The notes beneath the pieces are model-generated. The model did no database searches. It was not told where the DNA came from and was given only the letters and a program-made list of their open reading frames with translations. Positions 1 through 7,900 of a stretch of 9,019 nucleotides of DNA are shown in pieces; within the stretch, counting starts at the first letter, position 1, and each line of letters opens with the position of its first letter. The translations under genes and the position numbers were made by a program. Source of the stretch: an uncultured Streptococcus sp. (GTDB taxonomy: Bacteria; Bacillota; Bacilli; Lactobacillales; Streptococcaceae); contig CABREZ010000056.1 in assembly GCA_902470035.1 (NCBI GenBank), positions 1 to 9,019 on the forward strand. Direction: 5' to 3'.

Positions 1-1
1 T

Positions 2-448
2 ACTTTAAGAGCAAATATTACTCTTAATCAATCCTTCACTGATGAGGAAATAAAGAAAGCTGTACAGCAGTCAGGTTTAGAAAGTTATGTTTTAGAAAAT
101 GAATCTGGCTTACAAACTTTATGTGGCGAGAATGGCTCAAATCTATCTGGCGGACAAAAACAAAGACTTAGTATTGCGCGTGCCTTGATTCGAAAAACAC
201 CAATTTTATTATTGGATGAGGCTACTTCATCTTTGGATAATCAAGTAACTACTGAAATTGAAAGTTCAATCTTGGATATTCAAGATTTGACTGCACTTGT
301 AGTAACCCACAAGTTGAATGAGAACATTTTGAAAAAATATGATAGAATTCTCTTTATGAAAGATGGCGTTATTGTTGAAGAAGGTTCTTTCAGTGATTTG
401 ATGGATAGGAGAGGTGAGTTTTATAGGTTGTTTGAGTTGAGTGTGTAA
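2..448 (+). CDS. ABC exporter ATPase domain, C-terminal fragment (5' end outside window)
   Basis: This is the C-terminal part of an ATP-binding cassette protein. It would hydrolyse ATP to drive export across the cytoplasmic membrane. The reading frame is open from base 2 and gives 148 residues before TAA at 446-448. Visible motifs in order are the exporter-type X-loop (GENGSN) leading into the signature LSGGQKQR (143-166), the Walker B ILLLDE with catalytic Glu (203-220), the D-loop SSLD, and the H-loop His in VVTHK (308-310). The C-terminus FYRLFEL is usual for fused permease-ATPase exporters (MsbA, LanT or multidrug type), so the missing 5' part probably encodes a six-helix membrane domain. 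The Walker A and Q-loop are not in the window. The visible part looks intact. Its AT-rich composition contrasts with the rex genes. The substrate cannot be deduced; a peptide or bacteriocin exporter is possible but unproven. Confidence 0.92.
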   Translation, partial: TLRANITLNQSFTDEEIKKAVQQSGLESYVLENESGLQTLCGENGSNLSGGQKQRLSIARALIRKTPILLLDEATSSLDNQVTTEIESSILDIQDLTALVVTHKLNENILKKYDRILFMKDGVIVEEGSFSDLMDRRGEFYRLFELSV

Positions 449-665
449 TGATAATATATATTTCAAATACCAATATTACTAAATCGGATGAGCTCTACAT
501 AGAAAATCGTATCCCACTTAATTTTTTGAAAGAAGTGAGAAAATATAAATAGGTTCAAAACTAATTCATGTAACTTCGAAGAAGTTCACTGATGTCCGTA
601 CTCACACAAGGAAAGTTATTAAGAAGATTTATCTTCATGTTGAAATAACAGAAGGTTTTTTATAA
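448..665 (+). pseudogene. Short frameshifted ORF, unknown product
   Basis: An ATG shares its first base with the stop of the ABC gene (TAATG, 446-450), which suggests translational coupling. It opens a 34-codon frame that starts MIIYISNTN and ends at TAG 550-552. From 549 a different frame is open for 38 codons, starting IGSKLIHVTSKKF, to TAA at 663-665. Adding one A to the AAA run at 547-549 joins the two into a 72-residue lysine-rich, soluble-looking protein. This suggests a gene broken by a single-base deletion, or a sequencing error. No family is recognised. The joined product may itself be only the N-terminal remnant of a larger gene once coupled to the exporter. Alternatives are that the 34-residue ORF is real and complete, or that both open stretches are chance in AT-rich DNA. 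Confidence 0.4.
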
Positions 666-678
666 AAAAATTATTACT

Positions 679-705
679 AGCTAAAAATTAAAATTATTTT
701 AAGCT
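679..705. repeat. AT-rich imperfect inverted repeat upstream of CPBP gene
   Basis: Arms at 679-688 (AGCTAAAAAT) and 696-705 (ATTTTAAGCT) are complementary at 9 of 10 positions, with one A:A mismatch and a 7-base centre. The repeat ends 8 bases before the putative -10 at 714, so it covers the place where a -35 element would lie. It could be an operator, or a weak terminator for upstream transcripts because T-rich sequence follows. Chance is also possible in DNA this AT-rich. Confidence 0.35.
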
Positions 706-713
706 ATCTCTTT

Positions 714-729
714 TATAGTAGAACTATCA
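714..729 (+). promoter_or_regulatory. Probable promoter -10 region of CPBP gene
   Basis: TATAGT (714-719) matches the -10 consensus at 5 of 6 positions and lies about 50 bases upstream of the start codons at 762/765. No good -35 is seen at 16-18 bases; TTAAAA (688-693) is 20 bases away. The main support is comparative: the 16 bases 714-729 match the rexB promoter block 1628-1643 at 15 positions, starting at the same -10 phase. The segment also contains a small dyad, ATAGT-AGA-ACTAT (715-727). Confidence 0.5.
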
Positions 730-751
730 AAAACACTTCCATCATGGGAAT

Positions 752-758
752 AGAAGGA
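752..758 (+). promoter_or_regulatory. Ribosome binding site of CPBP gene
   Basis: AGAAGGA lies 3 bases before the first ATG (762) and 6 bases before the second (765). The spacing favours the second ATG as the main start, which would remove one Met from the predicted protein. Confidence 0.7.
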
Positions 759-761
759 TGA

Positions 762-1529
762 ATGATGAACATTCTTAAATTTATACGACCTGAAAAGCCA
801 TTAAAAGAGCTCAAATGGCATGATATCGCTATTGTGACTGCGATTATGTTTGGGCAGTTTATTGTCTGGTCTACAGAACTCTTCCTTGCCAGTCTTCAAC
901 CAGTTGCACAAACCGTTAGCACAGCCACGGAGATAGCTACCAATACAGCAACGGATGGGGCAGCCTACTCCAGTAACTTTACTTTACAGATTATCTTATT
1001 AGCCCTTGCCTTGGCTTACTTGCTTCTCCGGAATTTCGATTTTAAACAGCTTCCGGTTCGCTTTAAATGGTCCGTACTCTTTTGGGTGCCTTTGATCTTT
1101 GCCATTGTTGGTCTGTTTGGGGATATCGTAACAACGGTGAGTGGAGAGTACGATTACTTCAATATCAATCTCCTCCCTTATATCGATCCCATGCAGATTA
1201 TTCACAAGTTCTTAGCGCTTAGTCCCATGGCGATTGCTTATGCCTTGCTCAATGGTTTCTACGAAGAGTTCTTCTTCTTGGGAGTCATGACATCTGTTAA
1301 TCAGAAGTACAAGTGGTGGGCACTGGCTTATTCGACCTTGATTCGGATTTCCTTCCATACCTACCAAGGTTTGCTTTGGGCAGTGGTCATCGGAGTGATT
1401 TATGGACTCTTCTACTATGTCCTCTACAAGAAGGTGATCAAAAACCTCTTGCCATTCTTCCTCATGCATGCTTTGGCCGATATGTTTGGCTCTAGCATCC
1501 TCTATCTTTTAATCAACTGGGGAAGTTAA
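762..1529 (+). CDS. CPBP/CAAX-type intramembrane protease-like protein
   Basis: This 255-residue polytopic membrane protein belongs to the CPBP (Abi/CAAX protease, Rce1-like) family. Family members are intramembrane glutamic proteases, and some bacterial ones act in bacteriocin self-immunity. Hydrophobic segments fall near residues 21-43, 73-90, 103-120, 150-165, 185-198, 204-222 and 231-250. The family motifs lie in the C-terminal half: paired glutamates E168-E169 in YEEFFFLG, R195 with H199 in RISFHTYQG, and H236/D240 in HALAD. The arginine usual in motif 1 (EExxxR) is Leu173 here, so the motif is degenerate although the catalytic Glu and both His remain. Residues 48-70 form a Thr/Ala-rich loop, probably between the first two helices. 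The gene is monocistronic, with a probable promoter at 714 and a terminator just downstream. Two ATGs compete, and the second has better spacing from the ribosome binding site. Substrate and role are unknown. Confidence 0.88.
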   Translation: MMNILKFIRPEKPLKELKWHDIAIVTAIMFGQFIVWSTELFLASLQPVAQTVSTATEIATNTATDGAAYSSNFTLQIILLALALAYLLLRNFDFKQLPVRFKWSVLFWVPLIFAIVGLFGDIVTTVSGEYDYFNINLLPYIDPMQIIHKFLALSPMAIAYALLNGFYEEFFFLGVMTSVNQKYKWWALAYSTLIRISFHTYQGLLWAVVIGVIYGLFYYVLYKKVIKNLLPFFLMHALADMFGSSILYLLINWGS

Positions 1530-1540
1530 AAAAATAGTTG

Positions 1541-1569
1541 AAAAACTGGACATGTTGTCCGGTTTTTTT
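1541..1569 (+). terminator. Intrinsic terminator after CPBP gene
   Basis: An 11-base-pair stem forms between AAAAACTGGAC (1541-1551) and GTCCGGTTTTT (1557-1567), with one G:U pair and a 5-base loop ATGTT. It ends in a run of seven T (1563-1569). It starts 12 bases after the stop codon and separates the CPBP unit from the rex operon. The A-rich 5' arm and T-run could also let it work on the opposite strand. Confidence 0.9.
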
Positions 1570-1605
1570 AACTGCTCTGAATCACCTGAATGATGGGAAA
1601 ATCCC

Positions 1606-1643
1606 TGTAGAAAAGGCGCAAAGATGGTATAATAGAACTATCA
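1606..1643 (+). promoter_or_regulatory. Promoter of rexB-rexA-DUF4298 operon (extended -10)
   Basis: A perfect TATAAT (1628-1633) is preceded by TGG (1625-1627), giving an extended -10. The best -35 candidate, TGTAGA (1606-1611), is weak (3 of 6) at 16-base spacing, consistent with reliance on the extended -10. Transcription would begin near 1640, giving a leader of only about 25 bases before the rexB ATG. The block 1628-1643 recurs at 714-729 with one difference. Confidence 0.85.
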
Positions 1644-1649
1644 TTTTAC

Positions 1650-1654
1650 AGGAA
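1650..1654 (+). promoter_or_regulatory. Ribosome binding site of rexB
   Basis: AGGAA lies 10 bases upstream of the ATG at 1665. The core is modest and the spacing rather long. No closer purine-rich site exists, and this ATG gives the MKLVYTDIRT N-terminus expected for streptococcal RexB. Confidence 0.6.
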
Positions 1655-1664
1655 TCATAACATT

Positions 1665-4600
1665 ATGAAATTAGTCTATACAGATATTCGAACCCCTTTA
1701 ACCCAGGTCTTGGTGGATGAGGCCAATCGCTTGGTTGAAGAAGGGAAGCGGGTCTTTTATATCGCACCCAACTCTCTATCTTTTGAGAAGGAGCGCAAAG
1801 TCTTGCAACTCCTAGACCAGAAGGCTTCTTTTGCCATCACCATTACGCGCTTTGCTCAGATGGCACGCTATTTTACACTTAATGAAAGCCACCAGCAGCA
1901 GTCGCTCGATGATATCGGTCTTGGCATGCTCTTTTTTAAGGTGCTTTCTCAGATGCCGGATGAAGAGCTCAAGGTTTATGCCCGTCTTAAGAAGGATCCT
2001 CAGTTTATCCAACAATTGATCCAGCTCTTTCATGAGTTGCAGACGGCCCAGATGACAGCATCCGACTTGGATGCCTTGCCAGATCAGGAAAAGAGAGAAG
2101 ACTTGATCCATATCTTGAAGGCTGTTCAAGACCAGTTAGTTGCAGGTTCTTTTGAGTCTGAGTCTAAGTTGGCTAGTTTTGTCTCTCACCTTGTCAAGGG
2201 AGATTTGGATGAGGAGTTAAAAGACTTGGCTCTAGTGATTGACGGCTTTACCCGTTTCTCAGCCGAGGAGGACTACCTAGTTCATTTACTGCACGACAAG
2301 GGTGTCGAGATCATTATTGGGGCTTATGCCAGTGAGAAAGCCTATCGCTCGAGCTTTCGAGAGGGCAATCTCTACCAGGCTAGTGTCGACTTCCTGCTAG
2401 ACTTGGCTAGGACCTACCAGGTCACGCCAAGCTACGTCGGTCAAGGAAAAGAGGATGCCTTTAGTCGTATGACGCGGATCTTGGAAGCTCGTTATGACTT
2501 TACAGAGGTAGAGGATGAGCTGTCTGATCAAGATCGAGAAGCAGTAGAGATTTGGACCTGTAACCATCAAAAGGAAGAATTAGAGGCTGTAGCCCGCTCC
2601 ATTCGCCAGCGTCTGTATGAGGGAGCTCGTTACAAAGACATTCGAGTCCTCTTGGGGGATGTGGATGCTTATCAGCTCCAGCTCAAGACCATCTTTGACC
2701 AGTACCAGATTCCCTTCTATCTTGGAAAGAGTGAATCCATGGCCCAGCACCCCCTGGTCCAATGGGTGGAATCCTTGGACCGCCTTCGTCGCTATCGGTT
2801 TTTGACCGAGGATGTGGTCAATCTCTTGAAGACGGGGCTCTATGGGATGCTGACACGAGAGGACATTGACCATTTCGAACAATATGTTCGCTTTGCAGAG
2901 ATCAAGGGTCTGGCTGCCTTTTCTCGTGACTTTACAGCCAACCACCAGGACAAATTTGACCTAGAGCGTCTCAATCAGATTCGCCAGCAGGTTATCGGTC
3001 CTCTGCAGAATTTATACAAGACCAAGAGCCAGACCAGCCAGGGGCTACTGAAGAAGTTTGCCCAGTTTTGTCAAGATGCCCGGTTGGCGCAAAATATGCA
3101 ACAGTTAGCCAGTCGTGGCTCGGAACAGGAAATGGAACGCTATGACCAGGTGTGGAAGTCCTTTAGCCATGTGCTAGAACAATTTGCCCAGGTCTTTGAT
3201 CAAATCAAGGTGACCTTAGATGATTTTCTTAGCCTTCTCTTGTCAGGGATCTTGTTGGCAAGTTATCGAACGGTCCCAGCGACTGTGGATGTAGTGACAG
3301 TCCAGTCCTATGATTTGATTGAGCCCTTATCAGCTCCTTATGTCTATGCCATTGGCTTGACCCAGGAGCGTTTCCCTAAGATTGCCAAGGACCAATCCTT
3401 GCTGACGGATGAGGAGCGTCAGGTCCTGAACCAAGCTTCAGACCAACAGGCTAATCTCCAAATTGCCAGTCAGGACAACTTACGGAAGAATCGCTTCGTC
3501 GCCCTATCTCTCTTCAATGCGGCCACCAAACAGCTGGTCCTGTCCAGCCCTATTTTAGTCAATGAAGTGGATGACAAGATGTCGCCATACTTGCTTGAGC
3601 TGACCAAGGAACCGCTCGGTCTACCTGTCATTCAGAAGAAGGCAAGGGCCTCTAGTGAAGATATGGGGTCTTACCAGGCCCTCTTAGCTCGACTGATTGA
3701 ATTGCACCAGAGAGAAATTGACCAGGAGTTGAGCAAGGAAGAAGCGACCTTCTGGGCAGTTGCCATTCGCGTCCTTCGGAAGAAATTAGCTTCAGAAGGC
3801 TTGCACATTCCGCAAATCAGCCACAGCTTGACGACCAAGGTCTTAGAGGATGAGACGCTGGAAGTCCTTTATCCAAAAGGACAGGCTCTATCTTTGTCTG
3901 CCTCAGCTCTCAACACCTATTACCAAAACCAATACAGCTATTATCTCCACTATGTCCTAGGTTTGCAGGAGGAGTGGCACTTGCGCCCAGACGCGAGAAG
4001 CCATGGGAATTTCTTGCACCGTATTTTTGAACGGGTGCTGAAAGATCCTTCAGAAGGGGATTTTGATGAGCGTTTGACCAAGGCCATTCGCGAAACCAGC
4101 CATGAGACAGAGTTCGCTCTCCTTTATCAGGAGAATGCTATGGCCGCTTTTTCAAAAGAATTGCTCCTGGATACAGCTCGGGCGACTGGTCGTGTCCTCG
4201 CTCACAATGACAGTATTGAAACCATTGGAGAAGAAGCTCTCTTCGGCCGAGAAGATCGTCCCTTCTTAACCTTAGAAGATGGTCGTCCGCTCTTGGTCAA
4301 GGGCAAGGTCGATCGGATTGATCGGCTGTCTGAGACAGGGGCCTTGGGAGTGGTGGACTACAAGTCCAGTGAGACCAAGTTTAACTTTGAGAAGTTCTTT
4401 AATGGACTCAACTCTCAGCTACCAACCTATCTCTCTGCTATCAAAGACTTTCAGGCTTTTGATCCTGACAAGGGAATCTTCGGAGCCATGTACTTGCAGA
4501 TGGTGGATCCTTTGGTGCCTCTCAAGGATACCAAGGCGGTCGATGATGCCGTCCAAGCGGTTCTAAAATCCCAACAATACAAGGGGCTTTTCTTGGCAGA

Positions 4601-4943
4601 CCAAGCTAACCAACTAGGGGAGAGCTATGAGAAAAACAAGGCCATGTTGCTGAGTCAAGAGGAGCTAGATCTGCTCTTGCTCTACAATGCCCATCTCTAT
4701 CAACAAGCAGCAGAGGGCATCTTGTCGGGAGACTTTGCTATCAATCCTTATACTGAAAATGGTCGAAGCATTGCTCCGTATGTAGAACAATATAAATCGA
4801 TTACGGGATTTGAAGCCAATCTCCACCTAGGACAAGCTCGTTTCTTGGAGAAATTGGACCCAAGTCAGTATGATAAACGCCCAGTCGGTGACAAGCTTCG
4901 TCAGGCCTGGATAGAAAAAATGAAGGAGGAATTGAATCAATGA
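1665..4943 (+). CDS. rexB: ATP-dependent helicase/nuclease subunit RexB (AddB family)
   Basis: RexB is the AddB-type subunit of the RexAB helicase-nuclease, which resects double-strand breaks for RecA and degrades linear DNA in the cytoplasm. At 1092 residues it has the normal length for streptococcal RexB. The N-terminal two thirds form a UvrD-like fold without ATPase motifs: where AddB carries a P-loop, this reads YTDIRTPLTQ, with no GK(S/T). The C-terminal RecB-family nuclease domain is intact, with H785 (HGNFLHRIFE), D883 (GKVDRID), D898 and K900 (VVDYKSS) and Q918 (QLPTYL). Only two cysteines occur in the whole protein, in TCNH and FCQD, and neither lies at the four AddB iron-sulfur positions; those hold N755, P1038, E1041 and T1047. 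It is the first gene of an operon with its own promoter, and its last four bases overlap the rexA start. The frame is complete. Confidence 0.97.
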   Translation: MKLVYTDIRTPLTQVLVDEANRLVEEGKRVFYIAPNSLSFEKERKVLQLLDQKASFAITITRFAQMARYFTLNESHQQQSLDDIGLGMLFFKVLSQMPDEELKVYARLKKDPQFIQQLIQLFHELQTAQMTASDLDALPDQEKREDLIHILKAVQDQLVAGSFESESKLASFVSHLVKGDLDEELKDLALVIDGFTRFSAEEDYLVHLLHDKGVEIIIGAYASEKAYRSSFREGNLYQASVDFLLDLARTYQVTPSYVGQGKEDAFSRMTRILEARYDFTEVEDELSDQDREAVEIWTCNHQKEELEAVARSIRQRLYEGARYKDIRVLLGDVDAYQLQLKTIFDQYQIPFYLGKSESMAQHPLVQWVESLDRLRRYRFLTEDVVNLLKTGLYGMLTREDIDHFEQYVRFAEIKGLAAFSRDFTANHQDKFDLERLNQIRQQVIGPLQNLYKTKSQTSQGLLKKFAQFCQDARLAQNMQQLASRGSEQEMERYDQVWKSFSHVLEQFAQVFDQIKVTLDDFLSLLLSGILLASYRTVPATVDVVTVQSYDLIEPLSAPYVYAIGLTQERFPKIAKDQSLLTDEERQVLNQASDQQANLQIASQDNLRKNRFVALSLFNAATKQLVLSSPILVNEVDDKMSPYLLELTKEPLGLPVIQKKARASSEDMGSYQALLARLIELHQREIDQELSKEEATFWAVAIRVLRKKLASEGLHIPQISHSLTTKVLEDETLEVLYPKGQALSLSASALNTYYQNQYSYYLHYVLGLQEEWHLRPDARSHGNFLHRIFERVLKDPSEGDFDERLTKAIRETSHETEFALLYQENAMAAFSKELLLDTARATGRVLAHNDSIETIGEEALFGREDRPFLTLEDGRPLLVKGKVDRIDRLSETGALGVVDYKSSETKFNFEKFFNGLNSQLPTYLSAIKDFQAFDPDKGIFGAMYLQMVDPLVPLKDTKAVDDAVQAVLKSQQYKGLFLADQANQLGESYEKNKAMLLSQEELDLLLLYNAHLYQQAAEGILSGDFAINPYTENGRSIAPYVEQYKSITGFEANLHLGQARFLEKLDPSQYDKRPVGDKLRQAWIEKMKEELNQ
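4923..4930 (+). promoter_or_regulatory. Ribosome binding site of rexA, inside rexB
   Basis: AAGGAGGA is a near-perfect Shine-Dalgarno sequence 9 bases before the rexA ATG (4940), in the last codons of rexB. With the ATGA overlap it allows both coupled re-initiation and independent loading. It is clearly stronger than the rexB site. Confidence 0.9.
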
Positions 4944-7900
4944 AACCAATTGAATTTTTAAGTCTCAGTCAGATTCAAGACCTCCAAATCCAGGAGGCCC
5001 AGTCTGACAAGGAACCAAAGCGGACGCCTGAGCAGATAGAAGCCATCTATTCGTCAGGAACCAATATCCTAGTCTCAGCTTCGGCTGGTTCTGGGAAGAC
5101 CTTTGTCATGGTCCAACGGATCCTGGATCAATTGCACCGAGGGATTTCTATCCAGCAATTGTTTATCTCAACCTTTACGGTTAAGGCAGCAACGGAGCTC
5201 AAGGAACGGCTGGAAAAAGAGTTGGAGAAGAGCCTCAAGGCTAGTCAGGACGAGGTGCTCAAGCACCACCTGGCCCAACAAATTGCAGAATTACCAACTA
5301 GTGATATCGGAACCATGGATGCCTTCACGCAGCGACTGGTCTCCAAATATGGCTATTTACTAGGCCTCTCGCCGACCTTCCGCATCCTCCAAAGCGCGAG
5401 CGAGCAGTCCTTACTCAAGAATGACTGTTTTGAACAAGTCTTTGAGCGCTTTTATGAGGTGCAAGGACCTGACCGCCTCTTTAGTCGCCTGGTTAAGAAC
5501 TTTACAGGAAAGGGCAAGTCGCTAGCTGGTTTTAAGGACCAGGTTTATGCACTGGTAGACTTCCTCCAATCCACTGCGGATCCCCAAGCCTGGCTAGAGG
5601 ATTCCTTCCTCAAAGGCTATCAGAATCTGGACTATGATGAAGCCTTGGACCAGTTAGCCCAAGGGGTAAAAGAGCAACTCTTTGAATTGGAATCGTTCTT
5701 TACTTTCCATCTGGCTAATGAAGGACAAGCATTTTCAGGAGCCAAGTACCAAGAAAATGTCACCGCTATTCAAGACTTGATTGCTAGTCTCAATGAGAAA
5801 TCTAGTCAGGAAGCGATTTTTGAGGTCTTGGAGCGGGTGGTCTTGATCTCCCGTGCCAGTGGAGGACGAAGCCTGACCATCACGACACGAAAGGAAGACC
5901 TGAAAGAGTTAGCTACTACCTTTAATGACGAACGTAAAGAAAGCATCGAAGCCTTGCGGGCAGCAGCTTCCCAGCACTACCAATTGACCTATCAGATTCG
6001 CTTCAAGGATGAGCCCTTGCCTTTGCTAGTCTTGCTCAGGGACTTTGTCCAAGCTTTCTCGATTGCATATTTGGAGCGCAAGAAGCAGGAAAATGCCTTT
6101 GAATTTGGCGACATCAGCCATTTTGCCATCCAGATTCTAGAAGAATTTCCTCAAATCCGCAAGCTCTATCAGGAGCGCTACCACGAGGTCATGGTCGATG
6201 AGTACCAGGATACCAACCATACTCAAGAGCGGATGTTGGAGCTCTTGTCCAATGGACACAACCGCTTCATGGTGGGAGATATTAAGCAGTCTATCTACCG
6301 CTTCCGTCAGGCGGATCCCCAGATTTTTAATGACAAGTTTAAGGCCTACCAAAAAGAAGGGGCGGACGGCAAGTTGATTCTGCTCAAGGAGAATTTCCGG
6401 AGCCATGTAGAAGTTTTAGAAGCGACCAACCATGTCTTTGAACGCCTCATGGATGAGGAAGTTGGAGAAATTCTCTATGACAAAAGCCATCGCTTGATTG
6501 CGGGCAATCCGGATAAGAAAGAGCCGACACCGGCCTATGAGACAGAGTTCCTGCTCTATGATGGCAGTCAGGAAGTGGATGAAACAGGTGAAGACGAGGA
6601 GCAAGAAGGGGATAGTCTATCCTCAGGTGAAGTCCTTTTGGTCATAAAGGAGATCATCCGCCTCCACAATGAAGAGGGGGTACCTTTCAAGGATATGACG
6701 CTTTTAACGGCTTCTCGAACCCGGAACGACAAGGTGCTTTCAGCCTTTGAAGCCTATCAGATTCCTATCGTTGCGGACGGGGGAGAGGAAAACTACCTCC
6801 AGTCGGTTGAGGTTATGGTCCTCTTGGATACCCTCCGCACCATTAACAATTCCTTACAGGACTATCCTTTGGTGGCCCTCATGAAATCAGCCATGTTTGA
6901 ATTTGACGAGGACCAGTTGGCCCGTTTAGCCTTACAGAGAGGTGAAGGCAAAAAAGCAGAAAATCTCTATGAGAAACTGCAACATGCCTTAGACCAGACT
7001 GGAAGTGCTCCTCAGTTGATCGATGCGAGCTTAAGAGAGAAACTTACTCGCTTTATGGAGACACTGGATGCCTGGCGTGACTATGCCCAGACGCACTCCC
7101 TTTACGATCTGCTTTGGAAGATTTACCAGGATCGCCACTATTATGATTATGTAGGTGCCCTGCCAAATGGAGCCCAACGGCAGGCCAATCTCTATGCCTT
7201 GACCCTTCGTGCAAATGATTTCGAAAGCTCTAGCTTCAAGGGGTTGCCTCGCTTTATTTCCATGATTGATAAGATTTTGGAAAACCAGCACGACTTGGCC
7301 AATGTTGCCCAGGCAGTTCCTAAGGATGCTGTCCAGCTTATGACCATCCATAAGAGCAAAGGACTTGAGTTCCCCTATGTCTTTATCCTCAACACCGATA
7401 AAAAGTTTGTCGGCAAGGAACTGTCTACCAATGCCGTTATCAGTCGGAAAAATGGGGTGGGCATCAAGTATGTTGCGAATCTCCCCATCGAGTCTGCTCA
7501 AGCAGGTCTCCCTGAGTCGGTACGCTTGGTCATTGAGACTCTGCCTTACCAGCGAAATGTTGAGGAAATTCGTCTGGCAGCCTTGTCGGAGCAGATGCGC
7601 CTCCTCTATGTCGCTATGACCCGGGCAGAGCGCAAGCTCTACTTGGTCGGTAAGGGGCGGCAGGATAAGTTGGAAGAGAAAAAATGGGGAGCCAGTGTCA
7701 ATGGACGCTTGAGCCCAGCTCTTCGCAAGGAGATCAATTGTTTCCAAGACTGGCTCTACGCTATTCAGGCAGTTTTTGCCCAGCAACACTTGGCCTATCA
7801 GACCCGCTTTGTGACCGACCAAGACTTGACGCCGGAGCAAATCGGTCACTTGGAGTTGAAGACATCTCTCCCAGTCGATGACCTCAAGGACAACCGCCAA

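Larger units (their letters stand above)
449..761. other. AT-rich gap between ABC gene and CPBP gene
   Basis: This stretch of about 310 bases has no intact gene of normal size. It holds the frameshifted ORF (to 665), an imperfect inverted repeat (679-705), a probable -10 hexamer (714-719) and the ribosome binding site of the CPBP gene (752-758). Composition is extreme, with 8 G or C in the 60 bases 661-720 by hand count. No strong GC-rich terminator stem is visible after the ABC gene. No tRNA, insertion sequence end or long direct repeat was seen. Confidence 0.7.

Noticed and set aside
176..182. GCGCGTG, identical to the lactococcal Chi sequence recognised by RexAB
   Set aside because: About one copy is expected by chance in 9 kb on two strands, and this one lies in codons of the conserved IARA segment of the ABC gene. 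It is not evidence for a placed Chi site, and the Chi of this host is unknown.
592..648. 18-codon ORF (MSVLTQGKLL) in the AT-rich gap, a possible small peptide
   Set aside because: No ribosome binding site precedes it. It overlaps the longer open stretch 549-665 in another frame and has no leader-peptide features.
651..676. GGTTTTTTATAAAAAAATT as a terminator after the ABC gene
   Set aside because: The arms are only A and T, with almost no loop and no GC stem, so a functional intrinsic terminator is unlikely.
2580..2945. Minus-strand 121-codon open frame inside rexB
   Set aside because: It is fully contained in rexB with no recognisable domain or separate expression signals, and is likely a compositional shadow.
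6573..6616. Acidic stretch in RexA (about residues 545-558) as an inserted domain
   Set aside because: It is short, in frame and in a region where length varies among RexA/AddA proteins. It looks like a flexible loop, not an insertion of interest.
7031..7900. 289-codon open frame on the minus strand within rexA
   Set aside because: It lies wholly inside the conserved helicase region of rexA, opposite motifs V and VI, with no recognisable family. It is best explained as a shadow of rexA codon use.
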